Shown here: piece by piece, positions 8,130 through 15,326 of the stretch
Numbering within the stretch: position 1 is the first letter of the stretch
How the letters are laid out: the number at the start of each line of letters is the position of its first letter
DNA from: Candidatus Rokuibacteriota bacterium
Lineage (GTDB): Bacteria > Methylomirabilota > Methylomirabilia > Rokubacteriales > CSP1-6
DNA length: 43,698 nucleotides
Direction of reading: 5' to 3'
NCBI GenBank assembly: GCA_003221635.1
Contig: QHSR01000035.1
Coordinates: 6,748 to 50,445, forward strand
Position numbers and translations under genes: made by a program
The notes under the pieces: model-generated
What the model was told of the DNA's origin: nothing
Databases searched by the model: none
What the model saw: the letters and a program-made list of their open reading frames with translations, nothing else

Positions 8130-9019
8130 CCCCGACCGAGGCCGAGGATCCATCCCTCCACGCGGCGTGCGTGGTCCGGGGGCTCCGGGACCGCGTCGTC
8201 GAGCAGAAGCCGTGCGAGCGCGATGCAGGCGATCGTCGCGTCGAAGGGATCCTCACCGGAGCGCGACGACCCGAAGCCCCCCTTCAGAAGGCCCCGGACG
8301 GCGTCGAGATCGAGCCGGGCGTCGGTTCCGGCGCCGCGGAGCAGCGCGCGGCCGCAGGCGGCGCGCGCCGCCGGGTCCGACTTACGGGAGACCCTGACGC
8401 CCAGGGTCCGCAGGAAGAACGCCGGATACATCTCGGCGATGACGGGGCGGCCCGAGGCGACCAGCTCCGTCAGCGGCCCATCGAACGGCCAGAGCGCCAC
8501 GCGGTCGAGCCGCGGGGTAATGATGTCGCGCCAGACGCATGCGGCCGACCGGCCCACCTGCCGCGGGCCCACCAGCCAGAAGATCGGACCGGCGCCCGCC
8601 CGCTGATCGCACTCACGGGGCGAGAACGCCGCATCCCCGAGCGCCTTCCGGAGGTCGTTGCGGGACGTCCCCTTCACGCCCCGGAGGGGGTAGAAGGGAC
8701 GCTCGGTCGTGATGTCCTCGGCCCGGGCCGCGAATTCGTAGAAGTGGCTGAACCGGCCGGCGCCGAAGGCGCCGAGCGCCTCACGGAACGAGCGAAGGCC
8801 GGCTTTCGCCCCATACTCGCGCGAGACGCCGATGGGGCAGTCGAACGCGACGACGGCGTCGCCGGGCAACTCGAGGGCGGCGACGTCCTCGACGGGACGC
8901 GGCGGCGCCAGAACGTAGCGACCTCGGCGCAGCACCGCCCGGCACAGCTGGCGTTTGCCCGGAGTCGCCCCCCAGTCGATCGCCAGGATCTCGCCGGGCG
9001 GCCGGCGAAGCCGGCTCAC
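8126..9019 (-). CDS. DUF429 family protein (RNase H-like fold)
   Basis: A 297-residue cytoplasmic protein. Family signs are the N-terminal strand EILAIDWGATPGKRQL, the block DAVVAFDCPIGVSREYG, IAEMYPAFFLRTLGV and the C-terminal DPFDATIACIALARLL with its conserved acidic pair. DUF429 proteins are predicted to have an RNase H-like fold; their biochemical role is unknown to me. The GTG at 9019 overlaps the nagZ stop as GTGA, so the protein is translationally coupled to the glucosaminidase. That linkage may hint at a role in amino-sugar or wall metabolism, but nothing in the sequence proves it. Confidence 0.75.
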   Translation of the reverse strand: MSRLRRPPGEILAIDWGATPGKRQLCRAVLRRGRYVLAPPRPVEDVAALELPGDAVVAFDCPIGVSREYGAKAGLRSFREALGAFGAGRFSHFYEFAARAEDITTERPFYPLRGVKGTSRNDLRKALGDAAFSPRECDQRAGAGPIFWLVGPRQVGRSAACVWRDIITPRLDRVALWPFDGPLTELVASGRPVIAEMYPAFFLRTLGVRVSRKSDPAARAACGRALLRGAGTDARLDLDAVRGLLKGGFGSSRSGEDPFDATIACIALARLLLDDAVPEPPDHARRVEGWILGLGRG

Positions 9020-10533
9020 CCGTGGAGGAGACGCGCGACGACCGCGTCGAGCTGACACTTCCTGAACCCGTAGGCGGTGATCCCGAGCACGCCCGCCGAC
9101 AGCAGGGCGGCGTCATACGGGTCGCGAAGGAGCACGACGGCCAGCGCCCGCGCGCGCGTCTGGAGCTCGGCCAGCAACTTCGCATTCGACGGATAGAGGT
9201 GGGCGTCGAACAGGAACAGCACCATCGCGTCGGAGGCCTCGGCCAGGGCGCCGGCGCCGGCGATCTCCGCGTCGGTCGGCTCGATCGCGACCAGGTGCGT
9301 GATCGGCGCGATGCCCGCACGGCCGAACACCTCGGCGACGTATGCGGTCTCGGCGGCGACCTCGGGCTCGATCGTGATCCGCGGCGCCAGATCTGAGAAA
9401 CGCGGAAACACGACGCCGACGCGCCCGTTGAGCGCGCGGCGCAGATCGGGACGCCCGGGCGCCGTGACGGTGACCGAGCGCGTCGCGATGGCCCGCGCGA
9501 GCGGCCCGGCGTCCGGCTCCGGGGCGGGCGGGCCGCCCTCGAAGCGGGTGGGGCGGCGCTCCCGAAGGCGACGCACGCGTTCGGCCGCGGCCTCGAGGTC
9601 GCCGGTCGCAAGCACGCCGGAGCGGTACGCATCGACGAGCGCGCGGGCGGCGGCGCGCTGGGCCGGCTCCGTGTGGCAGACGAGGAGGAGATCGTGGCCG
9701 GCCGCGGCCGTCTTCACCACCGCCTCGCCGATCGGGCACGTCTCTCCGATGGCGCCCATCTCGAGGTCATCCGAGACGATGACGCCCGCGAACCCCACTT
9801 CGCCCCGCAGGTAGTCGCGGACGATGCGCCGCGAGAAGGTCGCCGGTACGCGCGTCGTGTCGAGGTTCGGGTAGACGGGGTGGCTCGTCATCAGGCACTC
9901 GATGCCTTCCTCCACGGCGGCGAGAAAGGGCGGGAGATGCGTTGCGCGCATCTCGGCCCAGGTCGAGTCGATCGTGGGCAATCGAAGATGGGCATCGAGC
10001 GGCGAATGGCCTTTGCCCGGGAAATGCTTGGCGCACGCCGAGAGGCCCCCCTTCTGCATCCCCTTGATGCGCGCCACCCCGTAGCGAGTGACCACGGCCG
10101 GATCCTTACCGTACGAACGGATCCCGATGTTCGGGCTATAACGCTCGGTCAGGACGTCGAGCACGGGCGCGAAGTTCACGTCCACTCCGAGCCGGCGTAG
10201 CTCGCGCGCCTCGAAGAGGCCCTGGCGGAACGCGAACGCCTCGTCGCCCGCGGTTCCCGTCGCGAGGTTGTCGGGGAAAATTGTCGTGGCGCGACCCAGC
10301 ATGACGATGCGACCGCCCTCGTGATCGGTGGCGACGAGCAAGCGCCGGCCGAGGGCCGATTCGAGATCGTGCAGGAGTCGGCCGTGCTGCTCCGGCGTCT
10401 CGAAGTTGCGCCGGTAGAGGATGAGCCCGGCGGCGCGCGTGTCGTGGAAAAGACGGATGTCCGCATCGGTGAGCCTGGGGCCGGACAGGCCGAACATCAG
10501 GCGTTCCCCGATGAGGTCTTCGAGGTTACCCAC
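9016..10533 (-). CDS. nagZ: Beta-N-acetylhexosaminidase, GH3 NagZ-like
   Basis: Removes non-reducing GlcNAc from peptidoglycan fragments during recycling. About 505 residues. Motifs in order: ATDHEGGRIVML (substrate pocket, typical DqEGGrV), FAPVLDV, KHFPGKGHSPLDAH (the NagZ His-loop KHFPGhG.t..DsH) and GVIVSDDLEMGAI with the nucleophile Asp. A C-terminal domain (NGRVGVVFPRFSDLAP to ITAYGFRK) gives the longer Gram-positive/Bacteroidetes-like form, not the short enterobacterial NagZ. No signal peptide, so cytoplasmic action is likely. The GTG at 10533 is used because TATAAT lies 6 bases upstream and protein likeness starts there (GNLEDLIGERLMFGLSG). Extension to 11250 would run antisense through two exported-protein genes and is rejected. 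Confidence 0.9.
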   Translation of the reverse strand: MGNLEDLIGERLMFGLSGPRLTDADIRLFHDTRAAGLILYRRNFETPEQHGRLLHDLESALGRRLLVATDHEGGRIVMLGRATTIFPDNLATGTAGDEAFAFRQGLFEARELRRLGVDVNFAPVLDVLTERYSPNIGIRSYGKDPAVVTRYGVARIKGMQKGGLSACAKHFPGKGHSPLDAHLRLPTIDSTWAEMRATHLPPFLAAVEEGIECLMTSHPVYPNLDTTRVPATFSRRIVRDYLRGEVGFAGVIVSDDLEMGAIGETCPIGEAVVKTAAAGHDLLLVCHTEPAQRAAARALVDAYRSGVLATGDLEAAAERVRRLRERRPTRFEGGPPAPEPDAGPLARAIATRSVTVTAPGRPDLRRALNGRVGVVFPRFSDLAPRITIEPEVAAETAYVAEVFGRAGIAPITHLVAIEPTDAEIAGAGALAEASDAMVLFLFDAHLYPSNAKLLAELQTRARALAVVLLRDPYDAALLSAGVLGITAYGFRKCQLDAVVARLLHG

Positions 10534-10545
10534 ATTGTGATTATA
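10534..10545 (-). promoter_or_regulatory. -10 box TATAAT, probable leaderless nagZ start
   Basis: A perfect TATAAT (10540-10545 on the minus strand) ends 6 bases before the nagZ GTG, placing +1 at or next to the start codon. No Shine-Dalgarno is present, and no clear -35 at 16-18 bases. Confidence 0.5.
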
Positions 10546-10678
10546 GGCTGCGATCAGCTCGCCGACGGCGACCTGCGAAAGGCGCTCACTGTCAGATCGC
10601 TGACACCGGAAGTGCCGCCGCGACGCCGACAACGCCGAACCACACCCACAAATCCCCTGAGTTCCGATCCGCTCGGTT

Positions 10679-10695
10679 CTGGCACGACGGCTGCA
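10679..10695 (+). promoter_or_regulatory. Sigma-54 (RpoN) -24/-12 promoter
   Basis: CTGGCACGACGGCTGCA matches TGGCACG-N4-TTGCW at all positions but one, with the essential GG and GC ten bases apart. The predicted +1 is about 10706, leaving a ~29-base leader with AGGGGAG before the ATG at 10735. It would drive the two exported-protein genes that follow. Confidence 0.5.
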
Positions 10696-10734
10696 CTTGT
10701 TCGTCGTGAAGGAACCGACGAAGGGGAGAATCTG

Positions 10735-11214
10735 ATGCGTCATTGGCTCATCGCGGTCGTCATCGGGACCGTCGCACCGGGCCTGGCCGTTGGATCGGCG
10801 GCGCTGGCCCAGACAAAGGCGAAGGCTGCCGACGCGCCTGCAGGCGCGTTCGAGAGGCTGTCGCTCGGGAACCAGAAGGTCGCGGCATCGCTGTACGAGA
10901 CCCAGAACGCCGGAAGGCCCGAGCCGGGCTCCACCGGGACGACGCCGACCGCCCGGCCCCTCACGCTCGACGAAATCGCAGCGAGAAGGCAGGCCGGTCA
11001 GGGTTGGGGGCAGGTCTTCAGGAACATGCAGGCGCAGGGGCTCGTGCGGGAGAAAAGTCTCGGCCAGGTGGTCGTCAAGTACGGCCAGTCCACCCGGCCG
11101 GGTCACGTAGAAAACGCAAGCGGTAACGGCAACGGCAAAGCGGACGCTTTCGGAGCCGGCTCCAACGGATCCGCGGACGGTGAGTCTCACGGTAACGGCA
11201 AGGGGGCGAAGTGA
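10735..11214 (+). CDS. Exported protein of unknown function with low-complexity Gly/Asn tail
   Basis: A 159-residue protein with a clear signal peptide (LIAVVIGTVAPGLAVGSAAL, probably cut after LAQ). The mature part has a helical block PLTLDEIAARRQAGQGWGQV then FRNMQAQGLVREKSLGQVV, and ends in a hydrophilic tail rich in Gly, Asn, Ser and Lys (NASGNGNGKADAFGAGSNG). I do not recognise a family. The start is set by AGGGGAG 7 bases before the ATG. It is overlapped TGATG by the next gene, so the pair is an operon, probably under the sigma-54-type promoter just upstream. The tail looks like a flexible surface or periplasmic linker; function is not assigned. Confidence 0.7.
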   Translation: MRHWLIAVVIGTVAPGLAVGSAALAQTKAKAADAPAGAFERLSLGNQKVAASLYETQNAGRPEPGSTGTTPTARPLTLDEIAARRQAGQGWGQVFRNMQAQGLVREKSLGQVVVKYGQSTRPGHVENASGNGNGKADAFGAGSNGSADGESHGNGKGAK

Positions 11215-11726
11215 TGGACAAGAGTTGGAATCCCTGGAAGGTGACGTCAATCGGCATGTCCCTCGTCATGGCGACGGCGCTCGTCACGGGGCTCGTCGTC
11301 GCGAACTGGTCGGGGTCGAGTCGGGATTCGGAGCAGCGGGTCGCAGTCCCGGCGGGAACCCGTCCGGCCCAGTCGGCACGGACCAAGCCGTCGGCCCCTC
11401 AGGTGGTACAGGCGGTGCCGGCGGTGCCGACGCAGGAGGTCGTAGACGCGTGTAACCGGTACGCGACCGATCAGGTCGGCGAGCAGGACAAGACGAAGGA
11501 GGTCGTGAAAGACGCTGCGATCGGGGCCGTGGTCGGCGCGGCCGTCGGCGCTGCGGGCGGCGCGGTCGCGGGGGGTGGGAAGGGCGCGGGCAAGGGCGCC
11601 GCGATCGGTGGCATCGTGGGCGCCGGGGGCGGCACGCTCTACGGGCTCAACGAAAACAAGAAGAACGACGAGAAGTACCGGGGAGCTTACGCGAGTTGCA
11701 TGCGCTCGCGCGGCTACGCGGGGTGA
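11214..11726 (+). CDS. Glycine-zipper (YMGG-like) envelope protein
   Basis: About 170 residues. An N-terminal hydrophobic stretch (GMSLVMATALVTGLVVANW) serves as signal anchor. It is followed by a Pro/Ala/Val-rich linker (PSAPQVVQAVPAVPTQEVVD), then a glycine zipper: AAIGAVVGAAVGAAGGAVAG and GKGAAIGGIVGAGGGTLYG. The tail NDEKYRGAYASCMRSRGY is the typical end of YMGG/'glycine zipper 2TM' proteins; two Cys (DACNRYA and ASCMRS) could pair. Such proteins insert in or under the outer membrane and are often stress related. ATG 11214 overlaps the previous stop (TGATG), with AGGGGG upstream; GTG 11211 is also possible. Confidence 0.8.
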   Translation: MDKSWNPWKVTSIGMSLVMATALVTGLVVANWSGSSRDSEQRVAVPAGTRPAQSARTKPSAPQVVQAVPAVPTQEVVDACNRYATDQVGEQDKTKEVVKDAAIGAVVGAAVGAAGGAVAGGGKGAGKGAAIGGIVGAGGGTLYGLNENKKNDEKYRGAYASCMRSRGYAG

Positions 11727-11757
11727 CGATCCCCTCCCCTGTCCGGAGCTCGACCGG

Positions 11758-11795
11758 CGCTAGCGGTACATCAGATCGCTAGCGGTACATCAGAT
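11758..11795. repeat. Perfect 19-bp tandem duplication at the namZ stop
   Basis: CGCTAGCGGTACATCAGAT occurs twice head to tail (11758-11776 and 11777-11795). On the minus strand the second copy encodes the last residues and the TAG of namZ; the first copy lies just beyond the stop. It looks like a replication-slippage duplication that left the protein intact. Confidence 0.9.
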
Positions 11796-12951
11796 AGGGA
11801 GCGCGGCGCCGCTTCCAGCGCTCGAGATCGCGCTGCCACGAACGCTCGATCGCAGCGAGCGGCGCCCCGTCCTCGATCGCCCTTCGAATCGCGTCGGTGC
11901 CACACAGGATGTCGATCGGCAGGCGCCGCTTCTCGAACTCGTAGGGCGGCCGACGCCACGCGAAGCCTCGAGGCGCGAGCCGGCGCGCGATCGCGATCTC
12001 GGCCAGCCCCGTGAGGAACGGCTTGAAGCGCGTCGCGTCGGTCACGTGAACCTGAACGCCCTCGCAGAGTCGTCCCGCCCACTTCTGGAACGTCGGGAGA
12101 AACCGCGCGGGCCGGAAGCGCACGCCGGGTAGCCGCTCGCGCTCGAGCGCCGCCGCGTACCCGTGCGCGTCGAGGTAAGGCGCGCCAATCCACTCGAAAG
12201 GCCGCGTCGTGCCCCGGCCCTCCGACAGGTTCGTTCCCTCGATGAGACAGCCGCCCGAATAGACGCGCGCGGTATCCGGCGTAGGCATGTTGGGCGAGGG
12301 CGGCACCCACGGAAGCCCGGTGTCCTCCCAGAGCATCGCGCGGCGCCAGCCCCGCATCGGCACGACGGTGAGCCTGCAGCCGATGGCATGCTGTTCGTTG
12401 AGGTAGGCGGCCAGCTCTCCGATCGTCATGCCGTGACGCACGGCCAGGGGATAGAGGCCGACGAAGGACGCGAACGCGGGGTCCGCCACGGTGCCCTCGA
12501 CGAGCACGCCGCCGAGCGGGTTGGGCCGGTCGAGCACGACGACCCGCACCCCGATCCGCGCGCACGCGCGCATGGCGAGCGCCATGGTCCAGGCGAACGT
12601 GTAGTAGCGGGAGCCGACGTCCTGGAGGTCCACGACGAGCGTGTCGACTCCCCGCAGCATGGCCGCCGTGGGCTCGCGGCGCGCGCCATAGAGGCTCCAC
12701 ACCGGCAAGCCCGTGGCGGGATCGTGGGCCCCTGCGACTCGGGCGTGATCCTGAGGCGCGCCCCACAGCCCATGCTCCGGCGCCAGGAGTGCCAGGACTT
12801 TCACCGCTCGCAGATGGCGCAGGAGGGCGGAGGCGTGCTCGTAGCGCCCGTCGATCGACGCCTGATGCGCGAGCAGCGCGATCCGCTGCCGACGCAGGAG
12901 CGCCGGACGGCGGCGGACGAGCACGTCGAGCCCCGATTCGACGGCAGGCAT
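11779..12951 (-). CDS. namZ: Exo-beta-N-acetylmuramidase NamZ (DUF1343, GH171)
   Basis: NamZ cuts MurNAc from the non-reducing end of peptidoglycan fragments. All DUF1343 blocks are here: LLAPEHGLWG, VWSLYGARREPTAAML, VVDLQDVGSRYYTFAWTMA, VVLDRPNPLGGVLVEG, FVGLYPLAVRHGMTIGELAA, PPSPNMPTPDTARVYSGG, CLIEGTNLSEGRGTTRPFEW and GAPYLDAHGY. Length is 390 residues. Unlike the secreted Bacillus and Tannerella enzymes there is no signal peptide, so it should act in the cytoplasm. ATG 12951 (or GTG 12954) is preferred: TACTAT lies 5-8 bases upstream and no Shine-Dalgarno is seen. An ATG at 12972 would overlap that box. It is divergent from murQ, which finishes the same pathway. Confidence 0.9.
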   Translation of the reverse strand: MPAVESGLDVLVRRRPALLRRQRIALLAHQASIDGRYEHASALLRHLRAVKVLALLAPEHGLWGAPQDHARVAGAHDPATGLPVWSLYGARREPTAAMLRGVDTLVVDLQDVGSRYYTFAWTMALAMRACARIGVRVVVLDRPNPLGGVLVEGTVADPAFASFVGLYPLAVRHGMTIGELAAYLNEQHAIGCRLTVVPMRGWRRAMLWEDTGLPWVPPSPNMPTPDTARVYSGGCLIEGTNLSEGRGTTRPFEWIGAPYLDAHGYAAALERERLPGVRFRPARFLPTFQKWAGRLCEGVQVHVTDATRFKPFLTGLAEIAIARRLAPRGFAWRRPPYEFEKRRLPIDILCGTDAIRRAIEDGAPLAAIERSWQRDLERWKRRRAPYLMYR

Positions 12952-12978
12952 CACGTTCGATAGTAGTAGCATGCGGGC
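12952..12978. promoter_or_regulatory. Back-to-back -10 boxes between namZ and murQ
   Basis: Minus strand TACTAT (12960-12965) lies 5 bases before a GTG and 8 before the ATG of namZ. Plus strand TAGCAT (12967-12972) lies 6 bases before the murQ GTG (12979). Neither gene has a Shine-Dalgarno. The 27-base gap would therefore hold two diverging leaderless promoters, with their -35 regions inside the opposite coding sequence. No good -35 was found. Confidence 0.42.
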
Positions 12979-13902
12979 GTGCCGGCCTCGCGAATCCGCT
13001 ATGCGTGTCTCGCCACGGAGCGCACGAACCCGAGAAGCCGCGCCCTCGACCGAATGACGCCGCGTGAGATCGGGGCGCTGATGAACCGCGAGGACCGCCG
13101 TGCCGTGCTCGCGGTAGGGCGCGTGCAGCCCCAGATCGCCGCGGCGGTGGAAATGATCGTCACCGCCCTCCGTGACGGCGGCCACCTGATCTTCGTCGGG
13201 GCCGGCACGAGCGGACGTCTCGGAGTGCTCGAGGCGGCCGAGTGCCCTCCGACGTTCGGCACGTCGCGTCGGCTGGTGCAGGCGATCATCGCTGGTGGGC
13301 GTGGCGCCGTATTCCGCTCGCGCGAGGGCGCCGAGGACGACGCGGCCGCGGCCCGGCGCGCCGTGCGCGCGCGGGTGCGCCGGGGCGACGTCGTCGTCGG
13401 GATCTCCGCCAGCGGCGTGACGCCGTTCGTGAGCGCGGCGCTCACGGCGGCCAGGAGGCGAGGCGCGAAGACCGTGCTGGTCGCCTGTAACGCCGAGGGT
13501 GCTCTCCGCTCTCCGCGGATGACCCACGTCCGGATCGTCCCCGCCACGGGAGCCGAGGTGCTGGCGGGTTCTACCCGGCTCAAGGCTGGCACCGCCACCA
13601 AGCTCGTCCTGAACACCCTGACGACGGCGAGCATGACGCGGCTCGGCCGCGTCTACGGGAACCGGATGGTCGACCTCCAGCCGCGCTCGGCCAAGCTCCG
13701 CGCGCGGGCGCTGAGGCTCGTCGCCGAGGTGGCCGGAGTGTCGCACGGCAGGGCGCGGGCGGCGCTCAAGGCTTCGCGTGGCCGAGTGCGTGTCGCGATC
13801 GTGGTTTCGCGGAGTGGACTGAACGCGGCCGAGGCGTCGCGCGCTCTCGGAGCCGCGGGCGGATCGCTACGGGTGGCGCTTCAGAAGTTTCGGCGAAAGT
13901 AG
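12979..13902 (+). CDS. murQ: N-acetylmuramic acid 6-phosphate etherase
   Basis: MurQ cleaves the D-lactyl ether of MurNAc-6-P, giving GlcNAc-6-P and D-lactate, in the cytoplasm. The SIS-domain signature is complete: VGAGTSGRLGVLEAAECPPTFG with the catalytic Glu, REGAEDDAAAARRA with the second Glu, DVVVGISASGVTPFVSAAL, GSTRLKAGTATKLVLNTLTT and GRVYGNRMVDLQPRSAKL. Length of 307 residues is normal. The N-terminal ATERTNPRSRALDRMTPREI matches the family start, supporting GTG 12979, with TAGCAT 6 bases upstream and no Shine-Dalgarno. It lies divergent from namZ and near a BadF kinase and nagZ. I see no MurR-type regulator or PTS MurP. Confidence 0.92.
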   Translation: MPASRIRYACLATERTNPRSRALDRMTPREIGALMNREDRRAVLAVGRVQPQIAAAVEMIVTALRDGGHLIFVGAGTSGRLGVLEAAECPPTFGTSRRLVQAIIAGGRGAVFRSREGAEDDAAAARRAVRARVRRGDVVVGISASGVTPFVSAALTAARRRGAKTVLVACNAEGALRSPRMTHVRIVPATGAEVLAGSTRLKAGTATKLVLNTLTTASMTRLGRVYGNRMVDLQPRSAKLRARALRLVAEVAGVSHGRARAALKASRGRVRVAIVVSRSGLNAAEASRALGAAGGSLRVALQKFRRK

Positions 13903-14030
13903 CGGGCGCGAATGCGGACAGGCTCGAGCTTGAGCGCGAAGAGCAGCCAGCCGAAGGGGAGGACGATCGCGGCGACGGTGAGCCAGAAGGTGCTGCTTCT
14001 CCAGAACCCGCTCTCTCTTACCCTGTCCAT
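13881..14030 (-). CDS. Small 49-aa membrane protein
   Basis: A short minus-strand frame starting MDRVRESGFWRSSTFWLTVA, with one hydrophobic span (FWLTVAAIVLPFGWLLFAL) and a basic C-terminus (LEPVRIRARYFRRNF). It overlaps the murQ 3' end by 22 bases in convergent fashion. AAGGGG lies very close to the ATG. A good sigma-70-like promoter sits about 40 bases upstream (14072-14100), which makes a real gene more likely than chance. No family recognised; topology would be N-in or N-out single span with cytoplasmic Arg-rich tail. Confidence 0.5.
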   Translation of the reverse strand: MDRVRESGFWRSSTFWLTVAAIVLPFGWLLFALKLEPVRIRARYFRRNF

Positions 14031-14071
14031 GCCCCTTGTCTAAGCAACGAGAGTGCCATTTGTGACCGGGC

Positions 14072-14100
14072 GTATAACTATGGGAAATATATGGTGTAAA
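14072..14100 (-). promoter_or_regulatory. Sigma-70-like promoter for the 49-aa membrane protein
   Basis: Minus strand TTTACA (14095-14100), 17-base spacer, TTATAC (14072-14077) in a locally AT-rich stretch. Expected +1 near 14065, leaving a ~35-base leader. Confidence 0.45.
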
Positions 14101-15175
14101 TAGCCAGAAAAGCGATCGTATTCTGGAAGGAAGCGGTAATTCTTTTACCACCGGGCCGTAATTTTTCTTTCCCTGTCGCCTAGTTGTGAGATGGACCCGC
14201 GGTGTCCGAGAGCCTCACAGGTGTGCGGCCCCTCAGGTAGTCGAAATCGCATCCGGCGTTGACCTGCAGAATGTGGTTGAGGACGCAGCCACGGGTGAAG
14301 TGCAGTGGCCGCGGCTTCCACGCGGTCCGGCGACGCGCCGGGATCGGCGCCGCGCCCACTCGGGCATGGCCGCGGACTTCGTCAGACGTCTGGGCCGTCG
14401 ATGACCCTGCGCCACTACGCAGAGCGCGCGGCCGCTACTTCCCCCGCGACGGATGCACGATGATGAAGTTCGACTGGTTGGGCATCTTCACCTTTGGCGA
14501 CGTCTGGGCGTTCATCTCGTCGTTCTCCCTCCGTAAAGTCCGCGCCTGGAGGCTCCTAGGCAATGGCTTCGGTAACCCTCAGTTATGAGCTACGTACGGA
14601 ACCGCCTTTCGCTGTTTCAGTGAGAATGCTCAAGAAGGGACTCAGCAGCCACTTACTCGCGGTGGGGCGTGATCGGCCGCGGCCTCGGGAGCGTGACGCG
14701 TCGTTCACCTCTTGCACGGGCTTCCAGATGGTGTCCGAGACGATGCGAGGCGCGGTAGAGGTGATGACGCTGTCGGGCGAGGCGACCGCCTTGACCTTGC
14801 CGTTCTTCCGGGCCTGGCCAGTCCCGCCGTACCGCCGATGCAGGTCGTGTTCGCGCAGAGATTGACGATGTTGGAGGTATGCCAGGTTTTCTTGCCTCGG
14901 GACGAGAGGATGCCCGCGTGTTCTAGTTCACGGCAGATAGCCCAGTAGCCGCTGCCCTCTTCCAGCACAAGTTGCTGAATAACCGGCGATTCTTGAAGCG
15001 GTGATGTCAAAATGGGCACGCTCTCTGTCGTTCGTGGTCCGGCGTGTCACTTGCCCCTCGCGCGGGAACACTCTGATCACTGATCGGACTCCGCACACCT
15101 GCTCGAGTCTCCACGATTTCCAGATGTTTGGCGGCCCCCGATTTGGACGCCCTGATCTTAGCCGCAATCACTGCT
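14101..15175. other. Gene-poor, AT-richer decayed region
   Basis: About 1.1 kb without an intact gene. The first 80 bases are AT-rich, with a weak hairpin (GGTAA/TTACC) followed by a T-rich run that could end murQ transcription. On the minus strand 14185-14350 can be read as WKPRPLHFTRGCVLNHILQV and onward, and 14450-14540 as MNAQTSPKVKMPNQSNFIIV to a TAG. Both look like coding debris that I cannot name. From 14590 to 15019 lies the serine recombinase relic listed separately. Codon use and GC differ from the tight operons around it, consistent with an old insertion hotspot. Confidence 0.55.
14590..15019 (-). pseudogene. Serine recombinase (resolvase/recombinase C-terminal part) relic
   Basis: Large serine recombinases of phages and integrative elements carry a 'recombinase' domain of the form eGxGxxxIAxxLNxxGixSpRGKxTWxxsxI. 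Here one frame gives EEGSGYWAICRELEHAGIL followed by SSRGKKTWHTSNIVNL. Near 14800 the likeness shifts to another frame: ARKNGKVKAVASPDSVITS, then TAPRIVSDTIWKPVQEVND, the usual zinc-ribbon approach. It then reads PTASKWLLSPFL before a stop. The N-terminal catalytic resolvase domain is missing. It is a dead fragment marking a former mobile element; no partner att site was recognised. Confidence 0.6.
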
Positions 15176-15191
15176 TGGCACCCCTTGTGCA
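15176..15191 (+). promoter_or_regulatory. Sigma-54-type promoter upstream of the riboswitch
   Basis: TGGCACCCCTTGTGCA has GG and GC ten bases apart and matches TGGCACG-N4-TTGCW at all but two specified positions. Expected +1 is near 15202, about 35 bases before the GEMM aptamer, so the leader would contain the whole riboswitch. Confidence 0.5.
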
Positions 15192-15235
15192 CCAGAGGAC
15201 ATCGAAGTCTTACGTTCAACGACAGAACCTTCTCT

Positions 15236-15311
15236 CGATAAAGGCAAACCCGCTGTGAGGCGGGGACGCAAAGCCACGGATCAAGCGAGTCGCTTGATAG
15301 CCGGGCTACCG
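15236..15311 (+). promoter_or_regulatory. Cyclic-di-GMP-I (GEMM) riboswitch
   Basis: The leader contains the GEMM core elements in order: AAAGGCAAACC, a stem CCCGC/GCGGG, GGGACGCAAAGCC, a long stem (ATCAAGC...GCTTGAT, loop GAGTC), then AGCCGGGCTACCG. These align with the Vc2 aptamer (GGGCAAACC, GGGACGCAAAGCC, GGUAGCGGGGUUACCG). The base aligned to the discriminating position 20 is G, as in c-di-GMP sensors, not A as in the cGAMP-sensing Geobacter variants. AAGGAG (15312-15317) starts immediately after the aptamer and is the ribosome site of the ATG at 15327, so ligand binding could control translation. I see no separate terminator. Confidence 0.92.
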
Positions 15312-15326
15312 AAGGAGAGGCTCACG

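Noticed and set aside
10534-11250. N-terminal extension of nagZ to 744 residues
   Set aside because: It would run antisense through a signal-peptide gene and is unlike GH3 proteins; a -10 box and family likeness place the start at 10533.
12973-13746. Extension of namZ to 655 residues
   Set aside because: The added part is antisense to murQ and has no DUF1343 or other domain likeness.
14233-14415. Short minus-strand frame as a gene
   Set aside because: No ribosome site, no domain likeness, Arg/Ser-rich; lies in the decayed region.
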